Below, piece after piece: positions 23,515 to 33,892 of a DNA stretch of 64,000 nucleotides. The notes below the pieces were generated by a model. That model saw only the letters and a program-made list of their open reading frames with translations, had not been told where the DNA came from and made no database searches. The stretch is taken from contig JAPVLO010000381.1 in assembly GCA_027257055.1 (NCBI GenBank), positions 1,448,181-1,512,180 of the forward strand, given 5' to 3'. Each line of letters starts with the position of its first letter. The stretch's first letter is position 1. Source of the stretch: Cephalopachus bancanus. Its lineage: Eukaryota; Chordata; Mammalia; Primates; Tarsiidae. The translations under genes and the position numbers were made by a program.

Positions 23515-25477
23515 GGCTGTCACCGGCCCTCCAAGGCTCGGGAAGGTTGTGAGCACCAGCTCTCCGAGGCTGTGGGGAGCTCCGGTCGTCACGTCTCCCG
23601 GACCACACGACGGAGGGACTGGCCAGCAGCTGCCTGGGGCTGGGTTTCCGCGGACCTGGAGGAGTTGGCCACAGGTCTGTGGCGGCGAGGGCCGGGAGGG
23701 CTAGAGAGCTGAAGAGCCGAGGAACGCTGCAAATAGAACATTCTCGCAGCCGTCAGGTTCATGGTGACAAGAGGTTAGAAGCCGCAGGTGACTCACGCGG
23801 CCGTCTCCGTGGAGGTCGGAGCAAGACCCCGAGAGGTGGGAGCTGTGGCCTCCATTATCAACCGAAGACATCGATTCCGCACACGCCTCCCCCTCCTGGC
23901 CGGCCCCCTGGATTGGCTTGAGGGGGAGCTCCGTCGAGGGCCTCCCGCCCGCCGCGGGCCAGACGCCCCTCGACAAGCCTTTCCAGCGACCCGTGACGGC
24001 CGCTCCCTCGCAGAGCGGGATCCACGAAGGCAGCTGTTCGCGCGGGACCCTCTCACACACAGTCTCGCGCGCTCCGCTCACGCCCGTTGCTACTTCCCGT
24101 TAGGGCTCGTGTTTCTTCTACGATTTCGCCCTGGAGAAACCCCCACGTGGATGCCGCTACGCGTGGATTTCTGACGCCGAGGAAAGCTTGGGAGCCACAG
24201 GGGGCCACAGGGTGAGGGTGTCCTCCCTTCACACGGTAACCCACTTCTCTTTCTCTTTTAAGGACGCTTGCTTCCCTTTGTTCCTGAGTGAGGCTGAGCA
24301 TCCACCAAGCTTAGGTGCCAGGACAAGGGGTGTGATTCCTAAAAACAAGGCAAAGCAACTCAGATGTGCCATAGCGGGAGTTATCGTGGGACTTTACTCA
24401 AGAGCTCCCCAGTGTCACTCTGTGATCTTGGGAGACTCTGTCTGAAGGCCAGGCTCATCACCTGTAAGATAGGGTATTCCTCTAGCATAAGAGATGCTTT
24501 CATTTAATGACAAGGCTAGTCCCGTGTGCTGGTCCCGGAAGTCCCAAGGACAGACGCTTCCCAGGGTCCCAAGCCAGCCTCGAGGTGTCCCGCTGGTGTC
24601 CTCCTGTTCACCCACAGGCCCTGGTCCTTAGGAGAAGGGGGCTGAATGGATGCTTTGGACTCATGGAGTCAACCCACTGGTGATGAGGAACCTGGGGCAG
24701 GCTCCGAGCCCCCTTTGCCCACAGGGCGGATGCGGAGAGGGGCGGGGCAAACCAGACGTGACAGAGTCAAGTTTACCTTGATGGCACATCTGGATCATCG
24801 GAGGACTCTTTTAAAGCCCAAGCCCCTGACCACACCTGAGGTCAATCACCTCGGAATCTGCTGGGTGGAATCGGCACTCTTTACTCTCCTAGTGACGACA
24901 CAACACGGCCAAGCCCGAGCCCCACAGACCAGCTGTCTCAGCCACCGCTCACCTCCAAGGTCAGCGACTCAAAGGATCTGACTGTGTTCTGGAAAATGAA
25001 ACATGAGCAGCGTCACTGTGGCCAGGGGTCCATGGAAGTCCCAGGACCACAGTGCTCTTCCCAGGCGAGGATTTTCGGGCGGGGGAGGGTCCGGGAGAGG
25101 GGAGGCCCTTCGAGGAGGGCTGGGGCCTCGTGGTCCTCCAGCCTGCTGCACCTGTGGTCACCTTCGACCAGGATCTCAAGGGGACAAGGTCTGTGAGTAA
25201 CCATGGCTGGTGACAAGAACGGCATGGCCCGGGGAGTCACCCTCGTCTTCGTGACCTGCTCCCGCCTGTAAGAAAGCTGTTGGGCCACGGCGTTGTCTCG
25301 ACGGTGCCCTCCAGCTTGGCCTGTGGAGACGCTGATGTGAGGTTTTAACATGGCGGGAAGTTAAAGGTTTGTGATACTGATAATTTTCTTGAGGCAGACG
25401 TGGGAATGTGACTAGTAATTCCAGGATTTTAAAAGGAAACCAGGAGTATACTGTATTCGATTCTGGGGAAAATTGGT
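23515..25477. other. CpG-rich sequence without a recognised gene
   Basis: CpG density is highest at 23520-24180. I see no protein family match, no clear splice-bounded exon and no poly(A) unit. At 24785-24900 a stretch (GGATCATCGGAGGACTC through GGAATCTGCTGGGTGGAA) resembles an old MER5-type hAT remnant. The unit at 24470-24512 is the source-like copy of a patch found at 25501-25543. Confidence 0.5.
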
Positions 25478-25640
25478 TTTTTTCTGAGTTGGAGTCTCAC
25501 TAGGGTATTCATCCAGCATGAGAGATGTTTTCATTTAATGACAGCCACCCTAGCATTGACCTGCTGGGCTCCAGCCATCATTCCGCCTCAGCCTTCAAGT
25601 AGCCAGAATTACAGGCACATGCTACCGTGCCTGGCTAAGT
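25478..25640 (-). mobile_element. Alu fragment with a templated 43-bp patch
   Basis: Antisense Alu whose segment after GAGTTGGAGTCTCAC is replaced by 43 bp (25501-25543) matching 24470-24512 at 39 of 43 positions. Alu sequence then resumes (GCCACCCTAGCATTGACC). Confidence 0.85.
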
Positions 25641-25647
25641 GAGAATT

Positions 25648-25762
25648 TTTTTTGAGTTGCAGTCTCACTCCGTCGCCCAGGCTGGAGTGCAGTGGCACAC
25701 TCACAGCCACCCCAGTGTCGACCTGCTGGGCTCTGGCAATCCTTCTGCCTCAGCCTTCCAGA
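25648..25762 (-). mobile_element. Truncated Alu
   Basis: Antisense right-arm piece that ends abruptly at CTCAGCCTTCCA, next to AT-rich unique sequence. Confidence 0.9.
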
Positions 25763-26227
25763 GCGCTTTTAATAAGGAAGTTTATTTGCATATTTAGAGA
25801 GAAATTTTTACTATTTTACTGAAGTAGCCAGATACCTTAGAGGTGGGTATCCCATATATGTCTCTTATACTTTAAAAAGTTATTATTTATGTAGTCTTAC
25901 CATAGGTTTTATGCTGCATTTTGAACTCTTATGATGTTGGAAATCCCGCTTACTGAAATTCTGTATGCAGACCATAGGCAAGACTACATAATTAAACCAT
26001 CAACAAGAGTACTGAATTCATAAATCCCAATAGAACAGAACATTCTATCAAAAGCCAATTGCAGCTCAGAATTATGTTTCTGTTGATAAATGACCATGTT
26101 TGAGTTGTTACTCAAATTTTGACCAGAAAGCAAACAGTTTTGAAGTCTGTTGCTAGGCGCGCACATTTTAATAGAACACAAAGATTCTATATGAATCAAA
26201 ATTTCTCCAGCTTGACTGACAGCTTCT
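25763..26227. other. Unannotated AT-rich sequence
   Basis: Nothing recognisable; only short chance ORFs. Confidence 0.4.
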
Positions 26228-26310
26228 CTGTAGAATGTGGCTCAAGCAACCCTCTGCATCAGCCTCCCAAAGTGCTGGGATTACAGGTGTGGGTCACCAT
26301 GCCTGGCTAG
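26228..26310 (-). mobile_element. Alu fragment (5' part)
   Basis: Antisense; CCTCCCAAAGTGCTGGGATTACAGG-type end only, about 80 bp. Confidence 0.85.
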
Positions 26311-26544
26311 AAATGTATCTATTTCTAATATCAAGACTGGATTGTAATTGTTTCTGAGTCTTTAGTTCATAGGGTTTGGTGTAATAGGGAAGCACAAGTC
26401 TCAACAAAGAGGGGTTGGAGCTATTTTTAGTGCAGTGAGTGCCTGAGTTAGGGAATGTCTTTCACTCCTTGGTATTTTGCTCAAGTATCTGCAAACATGT
26501 CACGTGTGCACTGGGGCTGTTCAAGAGAAAACTGGAAAAGAACA

Positions 26545-26725
26545 GGAAACTTACATGCATTGGGTGTCACTGAGGGCCAGACACTGTGCATAATATGTTA
26601 TATATCTCACTGAACCTCAATAATACTTTGAGGCAACCCATTTTACAGGCTGAGAAGCAACTTGAGCCTAGGTTACCAGGCTAGTACTCATTTCTCTCTG
26701 AAGCAAATTTCATCAGTCTAAGGAA
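26545..26725 (+). repeat. MIR-like SINE remnant
   Basis: Contains GGGCCAGACACTGTGCATAA, CCCATTTTACAGGCTGAGAA and GCCTAGGTTACCAGGCTAGT in MIR order. Flanking 26311-26544 and 26726-27000 are unassigned. Confidence 0.6.
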
Positions 26726-27000
26726 TTTTCTCAGGCCATATTACTGTTTTATGTAAAAGTTTGTGACACAAAGAGGCCTCTTATTTGTATTAATTGACTC
26801 AAAACTATAAATAAAACTTTAACAAATTTCTGAAGCTCTGTCTAGACAGCCTAGGAGAACAAAAGGGAACTAAATATACTTTCTTTCTCAACTATGGAAC
26901 TCACAACTTAGTGGGTTATTCCTTGTGATGTTTGATTGAGTGAGTGCATATTTCAAACAAATGTAAGGATTTGGTTACAAAGTTCTGTGGTCACAATTCA

Positions 27001-27039
27001 GGTCTTTATTTTGTGCAGATCCAGCACAAAATAAAGACC
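27001..27039. repeat. Perfect inverted repeat (16-bp arms, 7-nt loop)
   Basis: GGTCTTTATTTTGTGC, loop AGATCCA, then its exact reverse complement. Confidence 0.97.
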
Positions 27040-27068
27040 GTTGGGGTGAAACAAATTTTTATTACTTT

Positions 27069-27280
27069 TTTTTTTTTTAATTTGAGTTGGAGTCTCACTC
27101 TGTCACCCAGACTGGAGTGCAGCGGCCGCTCCCGGCCACTGCAGCCTCGACCTGCCGGGCTCCGGCGATCCTTCCGCCTCAGCCTTCCGAGTAGCTGGAA
27201 CTACAGGCGCGCGCTACCACGCCTGGCTGATTTTTTGATTTATTGTAGAGATGAGGTCTTGCCTGGGCGGGTTGCGAATT
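27069..27280 (-). mobile_element. 5'-truncated young-type Alu
   Basis: Antisense; lacks its first part including the Pol III B box, yet is flanked by AATTTTATTACTTTTT copies, so it inserted truncated. Confidence 0.9.
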
Positions 27281-27366
27281 TTATTACTTTTTAAAAAGAC
27301 TATATTGTATATAGCCTTTGACTAAAATGATGAATTAGTGAACTTTCTAAGTTTTCGGCCTTCACG

Positions 27367-27793
27367 GCTTGCCTGGCGTGACGGCTCATCCTGTAATCCT
27401 AGCACTTTGGGAGGCAGAGGCAGGAGGATGACTTGAGCCCAGGAGTTTGAGGCCAGCCTGGGCAGCATAGTAAGACACTGTCTCTACAAAAAAATTAAAA
27501 TATGGGGACACACCTCTTATCAACAAGGGTGCCTGAACGAAGCATATTTGTATACCTAACCCTTAACTGTACCCCGAATATCATAATAAAAATATTGATT
27601 AAAAAATAAATAAAAACAATAAAATAAAAATAAAAAAATTAGCAAGGTATAATAGCATTGCCTGTGGTCCCTGCTACTTGGGAGGCTGAGGTGGGAGCAT
27701 CTCCTGAGCTCAGGAGGTCAAGGCTGCCAGAAACTGACTGATCAGTTGCTGCATTTCAGCATGGGTGACAGACTGAGACTCCAACCCCAAACA
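27367..27793 (+). mobile_element. Alu split by an L1 tail
   Basis: Older sense Alu: left arm 27367-27500, right arm about 27641-27793. The middle A-rich linker has received a short L1 3' end. Confidence 0.9.
27503..27640 (+). mobile_element. Very short L1 3' end
   Basis: About 100 bp of the local L1 3' UTR (GGGTGCCTGAACGAAGCATA through AATATCATAATAAAAA) plus an A-rich tail, inserted in the Alu linker. Confidence 0.92.
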
Positions 27794-27839
27794 TTTTTTT
27801 TCAAAGGTGAAAACACTCTGCATTGAAAATTCATCTTCG

Positions 27840-28127
27840 GCTGGGCTCGGTGGCTCAGCCTATAATCCCAGCACTTTGGAAGGCTGAGGCGAGTGGAATG
27901 CCTGAGCCCGCAGGTTCGAGACCAACCTGGGCAACTTGGCAAGACCACGTCTCTACAATAAAAATAAAAAAATTAGCCGGGCGTGGTAGCATGCGCCTGT
28001 AGTTCCAGCTGCTTGGAACTCCGGTGGAAGGATCGCCGGAGACCAGCATGTCGAGGCTGCAGTGGCCGTGAGCATGCCGCTGCACTCCAGCCTGGGCGAG
28101 AGTGAGACTCCGACAAAAAAAAAGAAA
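27840..28127 (+). mobile_element. Alu
   Basis: Sense Alu with an AAAGAAAAAAAGAAAG tail. Target duplication GAAAATTCATC at 27825 and 28136. Confidence 0.95.
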
Positions 28128-28714
28128 AAAAGAAAGAAAATTCATCCCCATGCAGAGGAGTGGAGAAGGGAACAAGACCCGCATTCCTTCCCTTCTGCTG
28201 TAATTCTGGGGCCTTCAAAACTAACCCCCCTTCCGGGACTCCTCTCCTGCTGGTCTGCAAGAGGGCATGCAGTCGGCAACTGCTTCTTAGAGTGACTTTA
28301 ACCTAAGACAGTTGAAGAGGGATTGGCCGTAACGGCTTTACATGGATGTAGCTGACAGGTTTCAGCTTGGAAACAGCAGCAGGGTCCTCCCAGGCAGACG
28401 GCAGGACCGGCGCGCCGGAGAGTGGGGCCGGCGTGAGCGGCCGGGCAGAGGGCGTGGCTCCGGGGAGGTGAGGAGGGCCCAGGAGAGGTCCTGCTGGTGG
28501 GAGGGAATGGTGGGCAGCGCTCGGAAGAATGGCAGATGTGCTACGGGAAGACGGAAGCTGGACAGAGAAGCTGATTCTGGACACAGAAGCCCTTTCCGTG
28601 TCTAATGGGAGAAAACGCCCGAAGCACTCATCCGGTCCAGCACGTCTCTTCTCTAGGTCGCCTTCGACCAGGCGCATTCCATTCCAAGTGTCCTGTGTTT
28701 CAGCGTTTGTTTTT
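28128..28714. other. Unannotated, partly CpG-rich sequence
   Basis: GC rises at 28400-28520. No gene recognised. Confidence 0.4.
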
Positions 28715-29003
28715 GTTCTTCGTTGTGAGCTGGAGTCTGACTCTGTCGCCCAGACTGGAGTGCAGGGGCCGCTCCCGGTCACCGCAGCCTCGACCTGCTG
28801 GGCTCCGGCGAGCCTTCTGCTTCAGCCTCCGAGTAGCCAGAACTACAGGCATGCACTACCACGCCCAGCTAATTTTTGATTTATTGTAGAGATGAGGTCT
28901 CGCCAAGTTGCCTGGGTTGGTCTCGAACCCGTGGACCCAAGCAATCCACTCACCTCGGCCCCCCAAAGTGCGGGCATCACAGGCTGAGCCACCGAGTCCA
29001 GCC
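28715..29003 (-). mobile_element. Young-type Alu
   Basis: Antisense dimeric Alu. Confidence 0.94.
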
Positions 29004-29186
29004 TCAGTGTTCCAAAGGGCATGTTCATGCCATTAAGAGCAAGGACTAAGTCATCTTTAGAGTCACTGTGCTTCAGTAGATAAGCGGTCCCCACCTTTTT
29101 GGCCTCAGGGGTTAGTTTCACGGAAGGCAATTTTTCCATGGACTGGAGTGGGCTGAGCTGGTTTTGGGATGATGAAAGCAAGTTGC

Positions 29187-29478
29187 GGGCTGGGCGCGGT
29201 GGCTCAAGTCTGTCATCCCAGCACTTTGGGAGGCCAAGGCAAGAGGATTGCCTGAGCTCAGAGGTTCGAGACCAGCCTGGGCAACTTGGTGAGCCCGTGT
29301 CTCTACAATAAATCAAAAAATTAGCTGGGCGTGGTGGTGTGTACCTGTAGTTCCTGCTGCTTGGATGGCTGAGGCGGAAGGATCACCGGAGCCCAGCAGG
29401 TCGAGGCTGTGGTGGCCGTGAGCACACCACTGCACTCCAGCCTGGGCGACAGAGCGAGACTCCGACTCAAAAAAAAAA
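29187..29478 (+). mobile_element. Alu inside the hAT remnant
   Basis: Sense Alu between the 5' terminal part and the TTATTGTGCAC part of the transposon. Flanks AAGCAAGTTGCGG and AAGCACGTGACA suggest a diverged target duplication. Confidence 0.94.
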
Positions 29479-29621
29479 GCACGTGACATTTATTGTGCAC
29501 TTTATTTTTATGATTATTACATTGCAATAGATAATGAATAATTATTATGAAATTATTTTGATATGAGTCTGCAGGCAACTGCCTTATGATGGTCTCTGTG
29601 CAGTCAGGCCTCACTGCTAAC

Positions 29622-29706
29622 ATGAACCAACGACTGTTGGTTTGCTATTTCTTCCCTAAAGTTCCGAGTTCGTAGACTGAGGACCGTCCCCAGGGCTCGC
29701 ATCACC
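29622..29706. repeat. Long-range inverted repeat, left arm
   Basis: The core GGTTTGCTATTTCTTCCCTA at 29639 continues to 29661 and is perfectly complementary to 30491-30513. Weaker similarity extends over about 80 bp. Confidence 0.85.
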
Positions 29707-30446
29707 GCCTCAGCTCCACCCAGATCATCAGGCATTAGGTTCTCATCAGAGTGGAACCTCGATCCCGCACATGCCCAGTGCACAACAGGGTTCACACTCC
29801 TGTGCGAATCTAACACGGCCGCTGAGCTGACAGGAGCCCGAGCTCGGACAGCGATGTGGCCACGGGGAGCAGCTGTGAGGACAGACGAAGCTTTGCCGGC
29901 TCACCCGCCACTCGCCTCCTACGGTGCGGCCCGTTCCTAACGGGCCTTGGACCGGGGCTGGTCTGTGGGCCGGGAGCTGGGGACCCCTGCCATCGACCAC
30001 ACAACCTGGGACCCGGGAGCACGCCGGTGGCTAGTCTCTGCCGCTAATGAGTCGGTGACCGCGTGGAGAGGGACGTCAGGAAGGACATCCGGGGCCATGC
30101 CCACCGCACCTGGCAGCGCCCTGCGTGGGCAGCAAGGAGCTGCTTGCCGAAGCCTTCCCGAGACCAGGCCCATCCAAGGAGCCTGTCCTGATGAGCCGGG
30201 CCGGCTGCCATTGCTGAGCTCCTCGAGTCAAGCGCCCTTCGTCAAGAGAGCGCTTCTCGACTCCAGCTGTAGATTCCCGTCTTCAGGTGAGACCCTTCCC
30301 TTGCGGCACGGAAGCGCCATCTGATGCGCCTTGTGCAGGATGCCGGAGGGAGCGGGTCATTCTGCTGGCTTTGTCGGGAATAAGACATGCAGTCATGGGA
30401 TACCCACTGTGAGCCAGGCACTGTGCTGACCCAGAAATCACGGCTG

Positions 30447-30527
30447 AGTGGGCGATCCTTAGCGCGGTCCTCACTCCGAGAACTCAAAACCTTTAGGGAA
30501 GAAATAGCAAACCAGCCGTTGTTGGCC
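30447..30527. repeat. Long-range inverted repeat, right arm
   Basis: Partner of 29622-29706, 23-bp perfect core, directly abutting an Alu at 30528. The 29991-30446 spacer is GC-rich with no recognised gene. Confidence 0.85.
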
Positions 30528-30668
30528 AGGTGTAGTGTCACACCTGTCATTCCGGCACTTTGGGAGGCTGAGGCAGAAGGATCCCTTGAGCCCAGAAGTT
30601 TGAGGCCAGCCTGGGAAACACAGCAAGGCCTTGTCTCTACAAAGAAATCAAAAACCTAGCTGGGCATG
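30528..30668 (+). mobile_element. Alu left monomer
   Basis: Sense single-arm Alu ending at AACCTAGCTGGGCATGC, joined directly to L1 sequence. Confidence 0.88.
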
Positions 30669-31147
30669 CTAGACCAATGGAACAGAATAGAGAACCGGAA
30701 ATTAATCCATGTATCTTCCCGCTACTAACTTTTGACAAAGACACTAGAATCACTCACTGAGGCAAGAACAATCTCTTCAATGAACAGCGCTGGCTGGGAA
30801 AACTGGATGTCCGTATGAGGAGGAACGAAACTAAATTCCCTCCTCCGGCCTACACAAAACAATCAACTCAAAATGGATCAAAGACTTAAATGTAAGGCTC
30901 CAAACTATAAAACTCCTAGACAAAAACATAAGGGAAACACTCCGTGGCATTGTTCTGGGCCAAGATCTTGTGAAGAAGATTGCAGCAAAGCACAGCCAAC
31001 GAAAGCAAAAAATAGACTAATGGGATTATCGCAAACTAAAAGTCTTCTGTGCAGCCAAGGGAGCAATCAACAGCAACGGGACGACCTACGAAATGGGAGA
31101 AAATATTTGCAAGCTCTTCATTCAGCAAGGGACGGATAACCAACAAT
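30669..31147 (+). mobile_element. L1 ORF2 fragment, left of mariner insertion
   Basis: Late ORF2 (TDQWNRI, WIKDLN-like) with GC-raised codons and several stops. Continues at 31686. Confidence 0.85.
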
Positions 31148-31149
31148 TA

Positions 31150-31685
31150 AGCTCACAAGCGCATCCCAGACAAAGTGCTCCACACCTCGTTGCTGAACAG
31201 CGCTGCGGTCTCCTCCGAAGGACTCCTCCTGGGAAGTTGCCCACCGACGCCCGGGCCCAGCCCACCCGTCAAAGCAACTTCGGAGCGCTTTTTCTGGAAT
31301 GGCCACCAGAGCCATCGTATTGCATTTGGAGTCCCGGATGTCATCAGATGTCTTCCTTTCAGTATTTCCTTTATTTGGGGGCACAGAAAAAAGTCACTGG
31401 GGGCCAGAGCACGTGAGTAGAAAGGGTATTCTGAAACAGTGATTTGCACAAGGTTGCCAACATAAGCGCACAGTGGCAAGTTCGCGAACTTAGTTGTCAG
31501 GCCCCAGCAAATAGCAATTACAGCTCTGATGGCCATTCCAGAAAAAGAGTTCCAAAACTGCTCTGATGGGTGGACCAGGCGCTGGCATCCATGTATAGCA
31601 TCCCAAGGGCAGTAACTTGAAGGTGACGATAGTGATATTTCAGCAGTTAGGTATTCAGCACTTTTTCTAGGATGGTTCGTGATCG
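31150..31685. mobile_element. Palindromic mariner-like element, copy 1
   Basis: Both ends carry the 3' end of a mariner transposase gene in opposite orientation. On the plus strand at about 31520-31665 it reads MAIPEKEFQNC and then EGDDSDI. On the minus strand the left end codes the same tail, and the middle reads ALAPSDFFLCPQIKEILKG, containing the region of the third catalytic aspartate (PSD). Flanked by TA duplications (31148-31149, 31686-31687) inside an L1, as expected for mariner. Stops are present, and no full transposase. Confidence 0.8.
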
Positions 31686-31687
31686 TA

Positions 31688-31891
31688 ATCTCAAGCAACT
31701 CAATTGCAAAAAATACCAAACTGATTTTAAAATGAGCAAATGGGCTGAATAGATATCTGTCCAAAGAAGACAAACAGATGGCCCACAGATAGTGAAAAAG
31801 TGCTCAGCATCATTAATCTTATCAGGGAAATGCAAGTCAAAACCACCACGAGAGATCATCTCACCCCAGTTTAAAAACTATTATCAAAAAG
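31688..31891 (+). mobile_element. L1 ORF2 fragment, right of mariner insertion
   Basis: Continues the same L1 (MKKCSA-like region, MQVKTTTRDHLTP-like) up to an Alu. Confidence 0.85.
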
Positions 31892-31892
31892 A

Positions 31893-32184
31893 CAATAGGC
31901 TCAGTGACTCAGCCTATAATCCCAGCACTTTGGGAGGCCGAGATGAGTGGATTGCCTGAGCCCATGGGTTCAAGACCAGCCTGGGCAACATGGTGAGACC
32001 ACATCTCTACAGTAAATTGTAAAAATTAGCTGGGCGTGGTAGCGCACGGCTGTAGTTCCAGCTTCTCGGAAGGCTGAGGTGGAAGGATCGCCTGAGCGCA
32101 GCAGGTTGATGCTGGGGTGGCTGTGAGTGTGCCACGGCACTCCAGCCTGGCGACAGATTGAGACTGCAACTTAAAAAAAAAAAG
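31893..32184 (+). mobile_element. Alu
   Basis: Sense dimeric Alu. Confidence 0.93.
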
Positions 32185-32690
32185 AAATGCCCAAGATATG
32201 TGAACCAACGTAACTGCCTCCATGTGTAAAACTTCGCACGTGATTGGTGAGAATGAGGGGAAGGTAATTGACTTGGATCAATACATCCACTTCACAGAAC
32301 AAGGAGAACTGCTTGGAGGGGCAAGAGGACACTTCTTACTTGTCTGAAGTTACAGTAAGTTCAAATTATAGAAATAAAATATCCACCTTGGGATCTGGAA
32401 GAGGTCACTGGGGCTTACTGAATACACCATTTCTTATATTTAAATTCGATGTGGAATGGCCACGGATAAAAATGAGATTTTTTCTTTTAAAAATAAAAGT
32501 CACATTAAGGAAAAGAAAATGAACCTTTTGGAATTCGGAGCCACTTAAAGTACATAGCTGAAAAATATCGTTTACATACAAGGGAATAAGCATATTCTAA
32601 TTGTGCAGTTTGATACATTTTGGCCAATAGGTGTAAGTGCTATGTAACCGCGTTTTATTTTGTATGTCAGCTGTAGGCGTTTGTTGTTAT
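32185..32690. other. Unannotated sequence
   Basis: AT-rich; a short ORF (32268-32522) has no recognised relatives. Confidence 0.4.
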
Positions 32691-33235
32691 AGTTGTTTTA
32701 GGTGACCTTTATCAGATTGAAGCATTTCCTTTCTACTCCTAGTTTGCAGAGATTTATTGAGGAATGGTTGTTGGATTTTCTCAAAACTTTTTTTGCAATT
32801 ATTAAGATGGTCAAATGTTTCTCTTTTTCAGTCTGCTACTATGATGGATTACATGGACTGATTTTTGAATGCTAAACCAATCTTGCATTCCTGGGACACA
32901 CTCCACTCGGTTATGACACATTGTTCTTTTCATATGTCATTGGGTTTGACTTGCTAAGATTTGGTTAAAACTTTTTTCATCCATGTTCATGAGTTGTAGG
33001 AGTCTGTAGTTCTCTTTTCTTGCCATTCTTTTTTTTGGGGGGGTGGGGTGGGGGAACAGGCAATGCTGTACTCTTGGAACCAGTGGGAAAATGTTCCCTG
33101 CAGTCTTCTATTTTGGAACAGCTTGCGTGAAATTGGTACTATTTCTTCAAGAAATGTTTGGTAGAATTCCTCACTGAAGCCATCTGGGCCTAAACTTTTC
33201 TTTATAGGAAGGCTTTAAGCTAAAGTTAAAGTTTA
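32691..33235 (-). mobile_element. Antisense L1 ORF2 fragment
   Basis: The complement codes RT region motifs; on the plus strand it shows AATCTTGCATTCCTGGGA at about 32879. Confidence 0.75.
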
Positions 33236-33284
33236 GGATTAGACACAGGGTCTTCAGATCCTCTGTCTTCTTGGGTGAACTTTG

Positions 33285-33598
33285 GTGGTGTGATGGGCTG
33301 AATGTCTGTGACCCTCTAGGGTTCATGTAGAAGCCCTGAACCCCGGCATGGCTGGAACTGGAGACGGGGCCTCTCAGAAAGCTAAATGAGCTGATCCTCT
33401 AGGGTGAGCTTTTGGGTCCTTCTAAGAAGAGACACCAGAGGGCGCCCTCCGACACACCGAGGAAAGGCCGTGTGAGAACACAAGCGGAGAGGGTGGCCGT
33501 CCACAAGCCAGAAAGACAGCCCTCACTCGAAACCACATCAGCCAGAACCTTGACCTTGGACTTCCACCTCCAGAACTAGGAGAGAATAGACTTCTTTT
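33285..33598 (+). repeat. MaLR-type LTR remnant
   Basis: Reads GATGGGCTGAATGTCTGTGA, GAGACGGGGCCTCTCAGAA, AAGAAGAGACACCAGAGGG and CCACCTCCAGAACTAGGAGA, the order seen in mammalian ERVL-MaLR long terminal repeats. Old and non-coding. Confidence 0.6.
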
Positions 33599-33599
33599 C

Positions 33600-33892
33600 T
33601 TTTTCTGAGTTGGAGTCTCACTCTGTCGCCTAGACTGGAGTGCCGTGGCATGCTCCCAGCCACCGCAGCCTCCACCTGCTGGGCTCCGGCAATCCTTCCA
33701 CCTCAGGCAATCCTTCCACCTCCGGCAATCCTTCCACCTCAGTCTTCCAGGTAGCTGGAACTACAGGCACACACTACCATGCCTGGCTAATTTTTGATTT
33801 ATTGTAGAGACGAGGTCTCGCCAAGTTGCCTGGGTGGGTCTTGAACCTGTGGGCTCAGGCAATCCACAATCCCAAAGTGCTGGGATTACAGT
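33600..33892 (-). mobile_element. Alu with internal 18-bp triplication
   Basis: Antisense Alu; GGCAATCCTTCCACCTCA occurs three times in tandem at 33688-33741. Confidence 0.95.

Larger units (their letters stand above)
29084..29990. mobile_element. hAT-type DNA transposon remnant, interrupted
   Basis: Terminal sequences GCGGTCCCCACCTTTTTGGC and CTGGGGACCCCTGC are inverted. Internal hallmarks are GGCAATTTTTCCATGGAC, TTATTGTGCACTTTATTTTT, ATCATCAGGCATTAGGTTCT and CGGCCCGTTCCTAACGGGCC. An Alu sits at 29187-29478, and the 29560-29715 segment does not fit the family. The family is common in placental genomes; I do not name the exact subfamily. Confidence 0.7.
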
